From the NCBI GenBank assembly GCA_006384855.1, contig VCJN01002515.1, forward strand, positions 1-64,000: a stretch of DNA of 64,000 bases. The letters run 5' to 3'. The notes under the pieces were generated by a model. The model searched no databases, was not told where the DNA came from, and saw nothing but the letters and a program-made list of their open reading frames with translations. Both the position numbers and the translations under genes were made by a program. Source of the stretch: Tetraselmis striata. Taxonomy: Eukaryota > Chlorophyta > Chlorodendrophyceae > Chlorodendrales > Chlorodendraceae. This document shows, in pieces, positions 1-9,850 of the stretch. Position 1 is the stretch's first letter; each line of letters starts with the position of its first letter.

Positions 1-438
1 CGATATGTAGGACCATATGAGGTCATCGAACAGGTGAACCCTCAGGCCTACAGAATACAATTACCACCTGAGCTTGAGTGCCACCCAGTGTTCCATGTCT
101 CAAAGCTGAGACCCTGGGATACTATATCTGCGCAAACAGACATTCCGGATGCCTTGATTGGCAGGCAGACGCGCAGAACTGATGACCCAATCATTGCGGA
201 CATCACTGACTGTAAATTGGCACTATACCCCAGACTATATGCGAAGGGCAAAGCCTTGCTGTTCAAAGTAAGGTTCCATAATTTTCCAGCAACTGGAGAT
301 GACTGGATGCCCTATGAAACAATGCGGTATTCACCGCTGATGCAGCATTATATGCTGTCAGAACGATACAAACATATCTCGACCTCACCAGCATACCTTG
401 CTGCTAAGGCGAGCCACCCGCAAAGGTTTCCACCGTGA
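1..438 (+). CDS. 3' end of a Ty3/gypsy retrotransposon polyprotein (integrase C-terminus plus chromodomain-like tail), partial
   Basis: The reading frame is open from base 1 and ends at the TGA at 436-438, so only the polyprotein C-terminus is present. It opens with RYVGPYEVIE and continues to HPVFHVSKLRPW, the GPY/F-type module found after the integrase core in Ty3/gypsy elements. The region from about residue 78 (LFKVRFHNFPATGDDWMPYE) has the pattern of a chromodomain-like tail (hydrophobic-Lys-Val, then Trp followed by Pro-Tyr-Glu), the part that chromoviruses use to tether the integration complex to chromatin. The protease, reverse transcriptase, RNase H and catalytic integrase core would lie outside the window to the left. 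No stop or frameshift is visible in this stretch. An LTR begins 36 bases after the stop, as expected for the end of such an element. Confidence 0.85.
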   Translation, partial: RYVGPYEVIEQVNPQAYRIQLPPELECHPVFHVSKLRPWDTISAQTDIPDALIGRQTRRTDDPIIADITDCKLALYPRLYAKGKALLFKVRFHNFPATGDDWMPYETMRYSPLMQHYMLSERYKHISTSPAYLAAKASHPQRFPP

Positions 439-473
439 ATCTGCTGTCTCAGATTCATCAGAGCGGGGTGGAA

Positions 474-707
474 TGTGAGGATATATCCTATACCCTCAAA
501 TGTGAGGATATATCCTATACCCTCACTAACCCTAATCAACAGTAGCACACATTAAGGCTCGTAGCGCCAGGCGCGTAGGCGCGTCGGCCAACCGGCGCCA
601 GCTGACATATCAGCACGGCGCCCTGCCGGAACTGTAATCAGACAATACTCACCCTCACAACCTCGGAGTAGCACAGACTCTCGCCACCATAAGCGCATCC
701 CCTCACA
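474..707 (+). repeat. 3' LTR of the Ty3/gypsy element
   Basis: It starts TGTGAGG and ends CCTCACA, short terminal inverted repeats with the TG...CA ends typical of LTRs. A purine-rich stretch (AGAGCGGGGTGGAA) lies directly before it and is a plausible polypurine tract. The first 27 bases are tandemly duplicated (474-500 and 501-527). The polyprotein stop is at 438. Confidence 0.75.
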
Positions 708-729
708 TTTGGTGCTTCTACGGCGTCCC

Positions 730-906
730 TAATCAACAGTAGCACACATTAAGGCGCGTGGCGCCATGCGCGTAGGCGCGTCGGCCAACCGGCGCCAGCT
801 GATATATCAGCACGGCGCCCTGCCGGAACTGTAATCAGACAATACTCTCACCCTCACAACCTCGGAGTAGCACAGACTCTCGCCACCATAAGCGCATCCC
901 CTCACA
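730..906 (+). repeat. Second, 5'-truncated LTR copy
   Basis: This stretch repeats 533-707 almost base for base (CTAATCAACAGTAGC to CCTCACA) but lacks about the first 59 bases of the LTR. The 22 bases between the copies (708-729, TTTGGTGCTTCTACGG...) would be the start of an internal region, so the arrangement looks like a tandem LTR junction that lost nearly all of one element. Confidence 0.7.
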
Positions 907-1379
907 GTAGTACCGGGTAGTACGCGATATATTTATTACGCCGGTACCGGGTATCTAGTACCCGGTAACCGGTACCCGGGCACGATGGAGAGTGGTCCTG
1001 TGGATAACTACGACTATTAGTACATGGGAGCGCAAATCTCAGCCGTACTTTTTGGCCAAAGTGGGGAATTTTGTGTACATTATAGCTAGTACTGCTGAAC
1101 GGGCCTGCCAGCCGTCCGATCAAAGGTCATCAGATGGGCGGTTTGGCTGCCATGTTTTGCCAAAGAGTGCTCACGTTACATAAATATTCGCGAGGGGGAG
1201 GGCGGGGGCAGGCAGCGGTTTGCCGAAGAATGATTGAATTACAATATTCGCGACAGCTGCCATCGGGGAATGTGGCCCGGCGGGGGGGGGTGGGGGGGCG
1301 GGCGGGCGTGGTCCCCCCGCCGCCCCCGCGCCCCCCCCCCCCCCCCCCCCCCGCCGCTCCCGCCGGGGGAGTGAGGGGA

Positions 1380-1637
1380 GGGGGGTAAGGGGGCGGGGGC
1401 TACTGCTTGTTCTTGTTCTTGCGTGCCCGGGCGGGGGACCCTCCGCTTCGACGATCTCGCTGCCTCCGCCTCCGCCTCCGCCTCCGCCTCCGCCTCCGCC
1501 TCCGCCTCCGCCTGCGCCTCCGACTCCGCGACCGTCAGTTTCTTACCTCGGCGTTTCTTCACTAGCCTCTTCCGCTTCTTGTCATCCCTCAGTGTCTTCA
1601 CCACCCCGGGAGGCTGTGCCGTCGACGACGCCGCCAT
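1380..1637 (-). CDS. Hypothetical basic, low-complexity protein, fragment
   Basis: A minus-strand frame can start at the ATG whose complement is 1635-1637 (MAASSTAQPPGVVK). It encodes a lysine/arginine-rich stretch (KKRKRLVKKRRGKK) followed by about ten Glu-Ala repeats made by a GCCTCC microsatellite at 1459-1512. After a second basic patch the frame enters poly-C/G sequence that looks intronic. A GTAAGA inside the basic stretch could be a splice donor. No family is recognised. It lies just downstream of the two exons at 1710-2002 on the same strand and could be a neighbouring transposon gene. Composition alone can create such a frame, so confidence is low. Confidence 0.25.
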
Positions 1638-1709
1638 GAGCTTCCTTACCTTCGCGTCGGGACGCCCCCTGTGCCCAGACACCCACAACAAGCCACAATC
1701 GTTTCGCCT

Positions 1710-2002
1710 TTAAGCGGCTGAGGATGCGGCCTCCTCGGCCACCACGAATTGCGCCGCTGGCACTGTGGAAGCCTTGGCGTTGAGGTGGGCCTTACGGCGC
1801 TCCCGGACGAACCTGCGCGCGGCACAAGTTAGCCACGAGTGGGTGCGTGCTAATGTGGAGGATGGAGTGTTTTGTTGCGCGCCCACCTTGTCACGCGTTT
1901 CCTCATGTCTTTCTCGTCCTCCTCGATGCCGGCGGCGCGGACACGCGAGACAACAAGGCTCGCCGCCCACTTTTGCCCGGGGGGGCGAGGTCGGCCATGG
2001 CG
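1710..2002 (-). CDS. Hypothetical protein, last two exons
   Basis: Two minus-strand exons join cleanly: 2002-1887 (after an acceptor CACAG) and 1812-1710 (donor AAG|GTGGGC, acceptor GCGCAG). The joined C-terminus runs through WAASLVVSRVRAAG, an acidic and basic helix (EEDEKDMRKRVTR) and FVRERRKAHLNAKAST to a TAA stop. The phase agrees across the intron (AG|G gives Arg), which is the main evidence that it is real. No family is recognised. The charged helical composition resembles small DNA-binding proteins carried by transposons, but this is only inference. The start and upstream exons are not identified; 5' of this piece lies a C-tract on the coding strand, as in other introns here. Confidence 0.35.
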
Positions 2003-2412
2003 CTGTGAGCGGTGAAGGGGGGGGGGGGGGGGCGGCCGAGGTGGAGAAACTAACACCCAGTCGACGACCGCCTTCCGCAGCAGTCAACGACACATCGGAG
2101 GCGAGGAGCAGCGCGCCACTACTATTTATATGCACGTATTGTCAAGAGCTAGTCGGTGCGGCATTGTGTCGGTGTAATTTCGCAATGTTTATTGTTGAAG
2201 TAGCACGGCGTAATGGATACGGCGAGTGAATCCGGGATAATGTGTGCGACGAATGTGCGCGCGCATCGTTGTGCGGCGGTGTGCGGCGGTGTGCGGCGGT
2301 GTGCACCGATGTTAATATAGTGTGAATATTATATCGGCCGTAGACGATCAGGTCTGGCAGCACCGCCCGTGCTTGTATATAAGCGACAATGGATATAGTC
2401 TCCCGCTAGTCT

Positions 2413-3560
2413 GTGCACCGCCAGTGCACTCCGCAAGCCTCGCCTCCATCCGCGTCGGAACCGGTAGTAAGTGTTGTTGTGTGCGCACATCGTGACAACA
2501 TTACACGGTGGCAATTGCAATTATTAGCGGTGGATAATGTGAAGGCGTTTTCGAAATCGACAGAGAATGAGGCGGTGCTGGCGGAGTGCATTGGCGGTGC
2601 ATAGAATAGCGTGTTGCTGGGGTTTTGGCTGCATCGGACGCCGTATTCCCACCCATCCGGCACGGAATGTCCGGTTTTTACACATTTGTGTGTTAATAAA
2701 GTGTGAATATTACGCGTCTTTTACGCCGGGTGGATGGGCATCCGGCGTCCGATGCACCCCAATTATTTGCAGCACGCTACTCTACGCACCCCCAACGCAC
2801 TCCGCAAGCCCCGCCTCCATCCGCGTCGGAACCGGTAGTAAGTGTTGTTGTGTGCGCACATCGTGACAACATATTACACGGTGGCAATTGCAATTAGCGG
2901 TGGATAATGTGAAGGCGTTTTCGAAATCGACAGAGAATGAGGCGGTGCTGGCGGAGTGCATTGGCGGTGCATAGAATAGCGTGGTGCTGGGGTTTTGGCT
3001 GCATCGGACACCGTATTCCCACCCATCCGGCACGGAATGTCCGGTTTTCACACATTTGTGTGTTAATAAAGTGTGAATATTACGCGTCTTTTACGCCGGG
3101 TGGATGGGCATCCGGCGTCTGATGCACCCCAATTATTTGCAGCACGCTACTCTACGCACCCCCAACGCACTCCGCAAGCCTCGCCTCCATCCGCGTCGGA
3201 ACCGGTAGTAAGTGTTGTTGTGTGCGCACATCGTGACAACATTACACGGTGGCAATTGCAATTAGCGGTGGATAATGTGAAGGCGTTTTCGAAATCGACA
3301 GAGAATGAGGCGGTGCTGGCGGAGTGCATTGGCGGTGCATAGAATAGCGTGGTGCTGGGGTTTTGGCTGCATCGGACGCCGTATTCCCACCCATCCGGCA
3401 CGGAATGTCCGGTTTTCACACATTTGCGTGTGAATATATATAGTGTGAATATTACGTACGCGTCTTTTACGCTGGGTGGATGGGCATCCGGCGTCCGATG
3501 CACCCCGAATCTCACCAACACGCTACTCTACGCACCCCCAACGCACTCCGCCAGCCCCGC
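2413..3560. repeat. About 370-bp tandem satellite (3+ copies), each unit containing a foldback
   Basis: The marker TCCGCAAGCC occurs at 2430, 2801 and 3171, with a variant at 3547, giving unit lengths of 371, 370 and 376. In each unit one half (GCGGAGTGCATTGGCGGTGC ... GCATCGGACGCCG) is repeated as the reverse complement in the other half (GGCGTCCGATGC ... GCACTCCGC), so a MITE-like palindrome of roughly 240 bp alternates with a unique spacer of roughly 125 bp containing GGTAGTAAGTGTTG. Short open frames here on both strands are by-products of the repeat. Confidence 0.85.
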
Positions 3561-3658
3561 CTCTTTCCGCGCAGGTCCTACGTTCCATTGTATGTATATA
3601 CATACGTACATGTACTGCTCCGAAACCAGCCCAAACTTAATGAGTGCACAAGTGTAAA

Positions 3659-4361
3659 TGGGGGGGGGGGGGGGGGGGGGGGTGGCGGCGGGGCATCCAC
3701 TCACACATACCCCGGCGATGCATGACATATATTACATGCCGTGGCGGGTCGGCGGGCCAACCCGGCGGGCCGATCCGGCGGGGGGGGGGGGGCTATTCAA
3801 CTACACGTGCGACAGTGTCGTTTCGTGGAGCAGTATATGTGCCCGGCCTCATTTATACCGCCCCCTACCTGCGCTGCATGGTCCACCCCTACGAATTACT
3901 TAGCACAAACCGCCATTACTTAATAGGAACCTAGCACAGCCAGGCTTATATGCCCGCTTTGCCGATCAACTTCTACGCACTTTCCGTCCCTTAACCGCCG
4001 GACATGGGGGTTAAGCCGCCAGCCTCGGCAGTTGCTTAGCCAGACTTGGCATCCCGTACCGTGTCCATGGCTTCGCAGCTCTGCCGCCGGCACACGCCGA
4101 GTCCGGCGCTTGCTGCCGCGGGGTTGCGCACGCATGCACGCACGGTAATACGCCGCCGACGCCGCCACGCTTATTTCCACCACCTTCGCCAGCCGCAGCT
4201 TCGCACGCCTTTCCGCCGACATACGAAACGCACGAATCCCCCCCCCCCCCCCCCCCCCCCCCCCCGTCCCCGCGTCATGTATATTATATTCGAGGCGACT
4301 ATGCGGGGCGCAGCACACGCCGCGGCTTGGGTCGGCGGAGCGGCAGGCGGCGGGAGCCCTA
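3659..4361. other. Low-complexity DNA without a supportable gene
   Basis: Contains G-runs (3660-3681, 3780-3792) and a C-run (4230-4265). Long frames on both strands are GC-driven and split by the homopolymers. No domain is recognised. Confidence 0.5.
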
Positions 4362-5168
4362 ATGGCCGGGCAGTATTCACACCCACACAGGCACCGCCGC
4401 TCACCTCCGACGCGGATGAACCGCCTCCCAAAGGAAACATGCCGGTTGGTGGTAATCCCAGCAGGCGTGGGGTGCCGGCGCCGGTACTGGTGCGACGGAG
4501 CTGTCGCGTCAGGAACCGCACCGCATGTGGAGCAACACATGGCGGTGCCGGCCCCACCTATGTCTAGGGCCACCTCCTCACAACACCCCGCCACGACGGC
4601 GTCGGCCACCGCCGACGGCGCCGTTGCGGGGGGGGACGCCCTGCCAGGCGACGATGATGCGCCTGGTGCGCCGCGTCAGGAGGCGGAGGAGGCCGTGGTC
4701 GAGGCGACTGATCGGGCTGAGGGGGTTGTCGAGGCGAGCGAGGCTGCGCTCGCGCCACCCGCCCCGCAGCCACCTGCGGGACATGCCGACTTGCTCGTCG
4801 CCATGTTGACCGGAGCACTACGAGCAGTGGCGGGAGGCGACCACATGCACTATCATGTGCGTGTCCTGGCCGGACGCCCGTCATGCGTGGACTGCGGCCA
4901 ACGGACGGACTGGGAGTGTTGCTGCGACGGCACCCCGGCTTTGTGCGGCCCCAAGTACCCATGCATGGCGACCCATCAGCGGGCAGTCCTCTGCCCGACC
5001 ACGGCCACGGTGAGGGCGGAGTTCCGCCATGTCAGGGACGCGTTCCACGACGCGACTCGCGCCGCCGTGTGTGAGGCTTCCGAGAAGGCACGCGCGGCTG
5101 GTAGGGTGCGCAGGGTGAGGCGGCGGACGGCCCAGGAGCTGAAGGAGAGCGAGACATGCCGTCAGTGA
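4362..5168 (+). CDS. PiggyBac-like transposase, C-terminal cysteine-rich part (candidate fragment)
   Basis: A 268-codon frame ends at 5168. Its first half is alanine/glutamate-rich and unremarkable. The second half has DHMHYHVRVLAGRPSCVDCG, then further cysteines (WECCCDG, ALCGPKYPC) and a His (MATHQ), followed by an Arg-rich tail (RVRRVRRRTAQEL). Paired cysteines ending in C...H, at the very C-terminus after an HxV/RPxC lead-in, resemble the C-terminal zinc-binding domain of piggyBac-family transposases. The DDD catalytic core is not visible upstream, so this would be a terminal fragment or last exon, and the ATG at 4362 is probably not the true start. The assignment rests on cysteine spacing only. 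Confidence 0.4.
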   Translation: MAGQYSHPHRHRRSPPTRMNRLPKETCRLVVIPAGVGCRRRYWCDGAVASGTAPHVEQHMAVPAPPMSRATSSQHPATTASATADGAVAGGDALPGDDDAPGAPRQEAEEAVVEATDRAEGVVEASEAALAPPAPQPPAGHADLLVAMLTGALRAVAGGDHMHYHVRVLAGRPSCVDCGQRTDWECCCDGTPALCGPKYPCMATHQRAVLCPTTATVRAEFRHVRDAFHDATRAAVCEASEKARAAGRVRRVRRRTAQELKESETCRQ

Positions 5169-5206
5169 GGTCGGGCGCAATGTCATTGGGTGGGGCAAAC
5201 GGACGT

Positions 5207-5518
5207 GTAACACTTGCACTTTGCGCGTACTGCTGGGTTACATCCAAGCGGTGTCACACTATGCAACCGGAAAGGCTGCGTTGCTACTGCAGACGATGCT
5301 ACGCCTCACTCGGTAGCAACCGCTGCCCTGCCTATCCCACAGCCGCTGCCCCCCCCCCCCCCCCCCCGCGCGCGGGATCCCCGCCATCAGCAGCTTGCAC
5401 TTGCACTTTGCGCGTACTGCTGGGTTACATCCAGGCGGCGTCACACCGGAAAGGCTGCGTTGCTACTGCAAACGATGCTACGCCTCACTCGGTAGCAACC
5501 GCTGCCCCGCCCATCCCA
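5207..5518. repeat. Pair of about 125-bp direct repeats around a C-run
   Basis: The block starting ACTTGCACTTTGCGCGTACT and ending near ACCGCTGCC at 5207-5340 recurs at 5397-5518 with a few substitutions and one small deletion. A C-run (5349-5367) separates them. Confidence 0.8.
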
Positions 5519-5950
5519 CTCGGGATGCTGAGAGCAGCTAAAGGGCACCGGGGGCGGGGCAAGAGGGAGCAGGGCCAATGATTGTGGAAGAGCGGGGACC
5601 CGCTTGCATGCCATCGTATTATATCTTGCACAATATCTGTTGCTGCACTCATATCTCACATCACTAGCTTAGCTATAGTGATTCCCCCCCCCCCCCCCCC
5701 CCCGCACCGCGGACGCACAAGCCTGGGTATACGCATCAACTGCCCGCCGGGATGAGAAACTGGTATTGGTAGTGTGTCTGTGGGGTGGAGGGGGGGCAAA
5801 AGAGCTGCCAATTGCTGCCAAGCTGGTGCGTTACATTGGGGCAGGCGCTGGGCAGACAATTGGGGCTCGCTTCAGAGCATTGTCTAGTGCCTATGCGGCT
5901 GCGCCGCCTCCGCCGCATGCAGACTCTCCGGGCTCACCAGCACCGCCACC

Positions 5951-7303
5951 TCAGTCATGCGGCCCTGCATCCCGCAGCCCGCCGCCGCCAGCCAGATCAG
6001 AGGTATCCAGAAGCCAGTGCTGGGGTTGTTGCGGCATGACCGCATAGTTTTCAGCGGCTGCCGTCCACAACTTGTAATGCATCCCTTTCCGCCGATTCCG
6101 CTGTATGCGCTGTCTTGGCGCCGCGCTGCCCCGGCCGCCGCGCCTTGGCGCCGCGCTGCCCCGGCCGCCGCGCCTTGGCGCCGCGCTGCCCCGGCCGCCG
6201 CGCCTTGGCGCCGCGCTGCCCCGGCCGCCGCGCCTTGGCGCCGCGCTGCCCCGGCCGCCGCGCCTTGGCGCCGCGCTGCCCCGGCCGCCGCGCCTTGGCG
6301 CCGCGCTGCCCCGGCCGCCGCGCCTTGGCGCCGCGCTGCCCCGGCCGCCGCGCCTTGGCGCCGCGCTGCCCCGGCCGCCGCGCCTTGGCGCCGCGCTGCC
6401 CCGGCCGCCGCGCCTTGGCGCCGCGCTGCCCCGGCCGCCGCGCCTTGGCGCCGCGCTGCCCCGGCCGCCGCGCCTTGGCGCCGCGCTGCCCCGGCCGCCG
6501 CGCCTTGGCGCCGCGCTGCCCCGGCCGCCGCGCGTTGGCGCCGCGCTGCCCCGGCCGCCGCGCGTTGGCGCCGCGCTGCCCCGGCCGCCGCGCGTTGGCG
6601 CCGCGCTGCCCCGGCCGCCGCGCGTTGGCGCCGCGCTGCCCCGGCCGCCGCGCGTTGGCGCCGCGCTGCCCCGGCCGCCGCGCCTTGGCGCCGCGCTGCC
6701 CCGGCCGCCGCGCCTTGGCGCCGCGCTGCCCCGGCCGCCGCGCCTTGGCGCCGCGCTGCCCCGGCCGCCGCGCCTTGGCGCCGCGCTGCCCCGGCCGCCG
6801 CGCCTTGGCGCCGCGCTGCCCCGGCCGCCGCGCCTTGGCGCCGCGCTGGGTATCGAGTCCTCCCCTCCGACCCTAGTGAGCGCGTCCACCTGCGCCTTGC
6901 GCTCGGGGCCGTCCTCCTCCGTCACCACATTCTGCAACCCCCACCGCGTGACGAACCACGCAGCTCCTTGCAGGCGCTTGTACATGTGCCCAAGCACCGC
7001 CAGTCGTGACACCGAACGCACCACCGCTGGGGACGCGAGCTCCTTCTCGGGCATGATCGCCTTCACCCGGGCCTCCTCGAGGAGCGGACCGGCGTTAAGA
7101 ATGGAAAACGTTTCCATGTGGTGCAAGCAGTCCTCCATGACCCAGCCGGGCTGCACCGTCACCTTGCCTGACCCTGCAGTCATGGAGGGGAATGCCGTCA
7201 CGCCCACGCCCACGCCCACGCCCGGGGGGGGGGAGGGGGGGGGGGGAGGGGTTAACCTTTCGATTCTTGGACACTGCAAACGAAGGGCGCAACTCGCGTT
7301 CAA
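5951..7303 (-). pseudogene. hAT-like transposase remnant carrying a decapeptide VNTR
   Basis: The minus-strand frame encodes a mixed-composition segment, TFSILNAGPLLEEARVKAIM then LASPAVVRSVSRLAVL and KRLQGAAWFVTRWGLQNVV, resembling the region of hAT transposases where a conserved Trp-Gly follows the RNase-H-like core. It then enters about 24 tandem copies of SAAPRRGGRG and ends with KGMHYKLWTAAAENYAV. Upstream on the same strand lie a BED-type finger (8507-7944) and an SH3/Tudor-like segment (7983-about 7760), so all could be parts of one decayed element. No intact catalytic DDE set is seen, and frames shift between segments. hAT membership is inferred mainly from the BED finger; a domesticated or unrelated repeat protein is possible. 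Confidence 0.4.
6116..6847. repeat. 30-bp VNTR, about 24 copies
   Basis: The unit GGCGCCGCGCTGCCCCGGCC plus GCCGCGCCTT repeats head to tail with essentially no divergence. Five consecutive units around 6532-6660 carry a single C-to-G change (CGCGTT for CGCCTT), turning Arg to Thr in the minus-strand decapeptide. The length is a multiple of three, so all six frames stay open. Confidence 0.97.
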
Positions 7304-7759
7304 AGTTGCTGGGTATCGGGACTAAAGCCTGGCGCCGGTCTTCCTGCTTCATAGCTCGGAATCCAATGTGGCCCTGCACGGTGACAAATTTCCTCCAGAA
7401 GTCCCTTCCCAAGCCAAAAAAAAACAGGTGGAACGGCGCGAGGGGGAAGAGGTTGACCATGCATGCTGACATAGCCCCGGACCACATGCACATGGCACAC
7501 GCCATGGCAGCCAGTGTTCTGCTTGGCCTCCGCCAGCCGGGTTGTGTTGACCGCACGCCGGGCAAGGTGCGTGATTCACTGGACAAGTCATCGCCTTCAT
7601 GGACGGTTACCAAGCGAGCCTCCCCGTCCGCATCCACAGGGGGGTGCTCCTGTGCAGCCGCCATAGCCTCCACAACCTGCCACGCCGACCGGGCGGGTGC
7701 GTGTGATTCCATACAACCGCAGTTGAGTGGTGCCACCAGCACGCAGGCCGGGCCCACTC

Positions 7760-7983
7760 ACCTCTGAACGCAGAAGGCCCACAATGTCCCCGTCCTCGAA
7801 AACAGCGCGCCACTGGGTCGCCCCGCCGTAGTCCTCCAACACCCACTCGGTAACGACGCCGGTTATCACGCCGTAGTGCCATACTCCCCGGATCTTCTTG
7901 GCGATGACCTTCATGTAGAAGTCGCCGGGATCGCCTTTCCATATCACGCCCTCATCGCGGGTTCCACGCCCGCCGGCGGCCAC
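7760..7983 (-). pseudogene. SH3/Tudor-like segment of the transposon remnant
   Basis: The frame encodes GDFYMKVIAKKIRGVWHYGV, then VLEDYGGATQWRAVFEDGDI and VGLLRSEV. A KK(I/F)xGVW...Y.G.V start followed by WR.V(F/Y)EDGD is the pattern of small Tudor/SH3-like barrels that occur beside transposase domains in algal and oomycete genomes. It follows the BED-finger frame with a one-frame offset near 7970, so either a frameshift or a missed intron separates them. A GTGAGT right after the segment could be a donor. Beyond it, PFHLFFFGLGRDFWRKFVTV (about 7470-7400, another frame) also looks coding. Confidence 0.4.
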
Positions 7984-8507
7984 GCAGGCGCGTCGATGTC
8001 CATACCGTCTTCGCCAACGGGGTCCTCCCCCACGCCCATCACATCGTCCACCTTCGAGCCGCCGTCGTCCGAGACCGGCGCCGGCGGGCCGTTTCCGACG
8101 GCTGCAGCTATTCCTGCTGCCGCCCCTGTTGTTGCTGCTGCTGCTGCCGCCCCTGCTGCTGCTGCTTGTGATAAGGCGGCCTTGCGGCGCAACTTAGCCG
8201 CACGCTTCAACGAGTGGCTACAGTTCGGGAATTTTAGGAAGTGCCGCTCTCGCGCCATCTTATCACAAGTGCCCGTCACGTTGCCCCGGCAGTGCTTGCA
8301 TGAGTACACGCCATCCTTCGACACACTCGCTATCCATCCCTTTGCCGGCATGCCTGCTGCCGCGCGCGGGGGGGGGGGGGGGGGGGGGGTTGAGAGTTGG
8401 GGTGGATGTAACCCACCACCGGCAGGCAACACAGATGCGAGTGCGCGGCTGTCCGCGCTTGATTCAACGGTGAGCGGCGGTGACCGTGAGGCGACCCCAT
8501 ACTTCAT
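7944..8507 (-). CDS. BED-type zinc-finger N-terminus of a hAT-like transposase (fragment)
   Basis: The frame contains GVYSCKHCRGNVTGTC followed by RERHFLKFPNCSH: Cys-x2-Cys, then His and Cys, with the HFLKFPNC wording typical of BED fingers at the N-terminus of hAT transposases, where they bind the element ends. A Lys/Arg-rich stretch and an Ala-rich tract follow. A minus-strand C-run (8371-8390 as G on plus) precedes the finger and may be intronic, so the true start is uncertain. The frame ends at 7944 and the likely continuation (7983 downward) is offset by one frame. Confidence 0.5.
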   Translation of the reverse strand: MKYGVASRSPPLTVESSADSRALASVLPAGGGLHPPQLSTPPPPPPPRAAAGMPAKGWIASVSKDGVYSCKHCRGNVTGTCDKMARERHFLKFPNCSHSLKRAAKLRRKAALSQAAAAGAAAAAATTGAAAGIAAAVGNGPPAPVSDDGGSKVDDVMGVGEDPVGEDGMDIDAPAWPPAGVEPAMRA

Positions 8508-9850
8508 GCGCGTGCTGGGGCGTTACACAATCATCAGCAGTTAGGGCGGCTGCATTAAAACGCGCACCTACGAACACCACCTACCGCCTACCACCTACCG
8601 TACCACCTACATCCGCCCACACCTCCGCCCGTCGTGCCGCACATCGCCGCACACCGCGGGGTCAGCGGTCAGCGATGTGCGGTCAGCGATGTGCGGCGAT
8701 GTGCAATGAGTGCGTACATCCGCCTGTACTTAGCCCGGGTGCTCCGCGTCGGCGGGCGACACGCGAGCCCGCGTGCGCATATCAATTTGATGAAATTATG
8801 GAAACGAGAAATTCATATAGTACTTTACAGGTCGCGCGCGATAGTCGTCGCTACTGGGTATGAAATCCACGTCCCTCGTCCGTCCCGTATCGTCCCCGTA
8901 TGTCGTCGTTCGTCACCAGTAGGGCACATTTACGTCACATCTGAATCTCACAGTGTTGGCAGTTGGTTCTGTGAGGGGACCCAACTGCCAGCAGACCTGG
9001 GGCTGCCCCAGGGCTGTCTAGAAACGCAATAACCAGGGGGGCAGCCAGGGCTGTTCCTCACAACAGCCAGTATTTTCAGTATTGAACCAGCTCATTCATT
9101 CATGGACTCCGAGACCAGGGCTCGGCCCGTGGCAAGCGCATGACAACATGGGTGCCGGCGCACCCAAGTTCTCTTACCAGAAGCCTCAAAATGGGCCGGC
9201 TCGCATCCAATAAGAACAATCGCCATAGATAGTGGCGGCATTCCTTCGTCCACATTCGGCCCTCGACAGCCAGGTATACATGTACAGGTAGTGACATGCA
9301 GGGTAGGTTCTCCTTCGCATAGTTCTTATTCCCGTGTCGCCAACTGTAGCGGCAGTGTTGGCCTAAAAGTAGACAGGCGGGTGATAAGTATCTGTTTTCA
9401 AGTATGATAAAGGTTCATAAAAGGCAGGACGTGTTTCTTGCAATGATGATGTGCCCGCATTGTCATCATCCCTGGCATGTTGCCTGAACCATTCTCTGCC
9501 GCTGCCAGGCGGCATAGTATATCCCCCAGCAGCAGTACCAGCACCCTAGTATCCCTAACCGTAGCCGCAGCGATAAGCCACTCAACCGCAGCATCCAGCA
9601 CACAGTTTGCCCAGCCGTTGAATGGAAAGCCAGTCAGCACCTTACAATGCCTGTGCGTGTCAGCCTCAGCAGGCGAAGAATTAGCCCCCCAGGCTGCCAA
9701 CCTGGGCTCCGATGACCTGTCCATTGCTAAAGGTGCCAGTACAGCAAGTGCACGAAAGGGAAACGGGAACTGTGCCGGAGCGGACTGCATGTATACTCTG
9801 TTGACGTTGGCGACTATATCCAGCTGTAGCGACTATGGGGATGTATTTAG
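8508..9850. other. No supportable gene; downstream region of the NTF2-like gene
   Basis: Short simple repeats (GCGATGTGCGGTC near 8670-8705) and scattered frames. The 9398-9790 stretch is the likely 3' untranslated region of the minus-strand gene ending at 9851; a TGTAA (minus strand, 9646-9642) lies 205 bases past its stop. Confidence 0.4.

Noticed and set aside
3920-4609. 229-codon minus-strand frame
   Set aside because: Interrupted by a C/G homopolymer, no domain, and composition typical of random GC-rich DNA.
6105-7325. Long plus-strand frames of several hundred codons across the 30-bp repeat
   Set aside because: They exist because the repeat unit is a multiple of three and stop-free. 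Only the minus-strand frame joins non-repetitive coding-like sequence.
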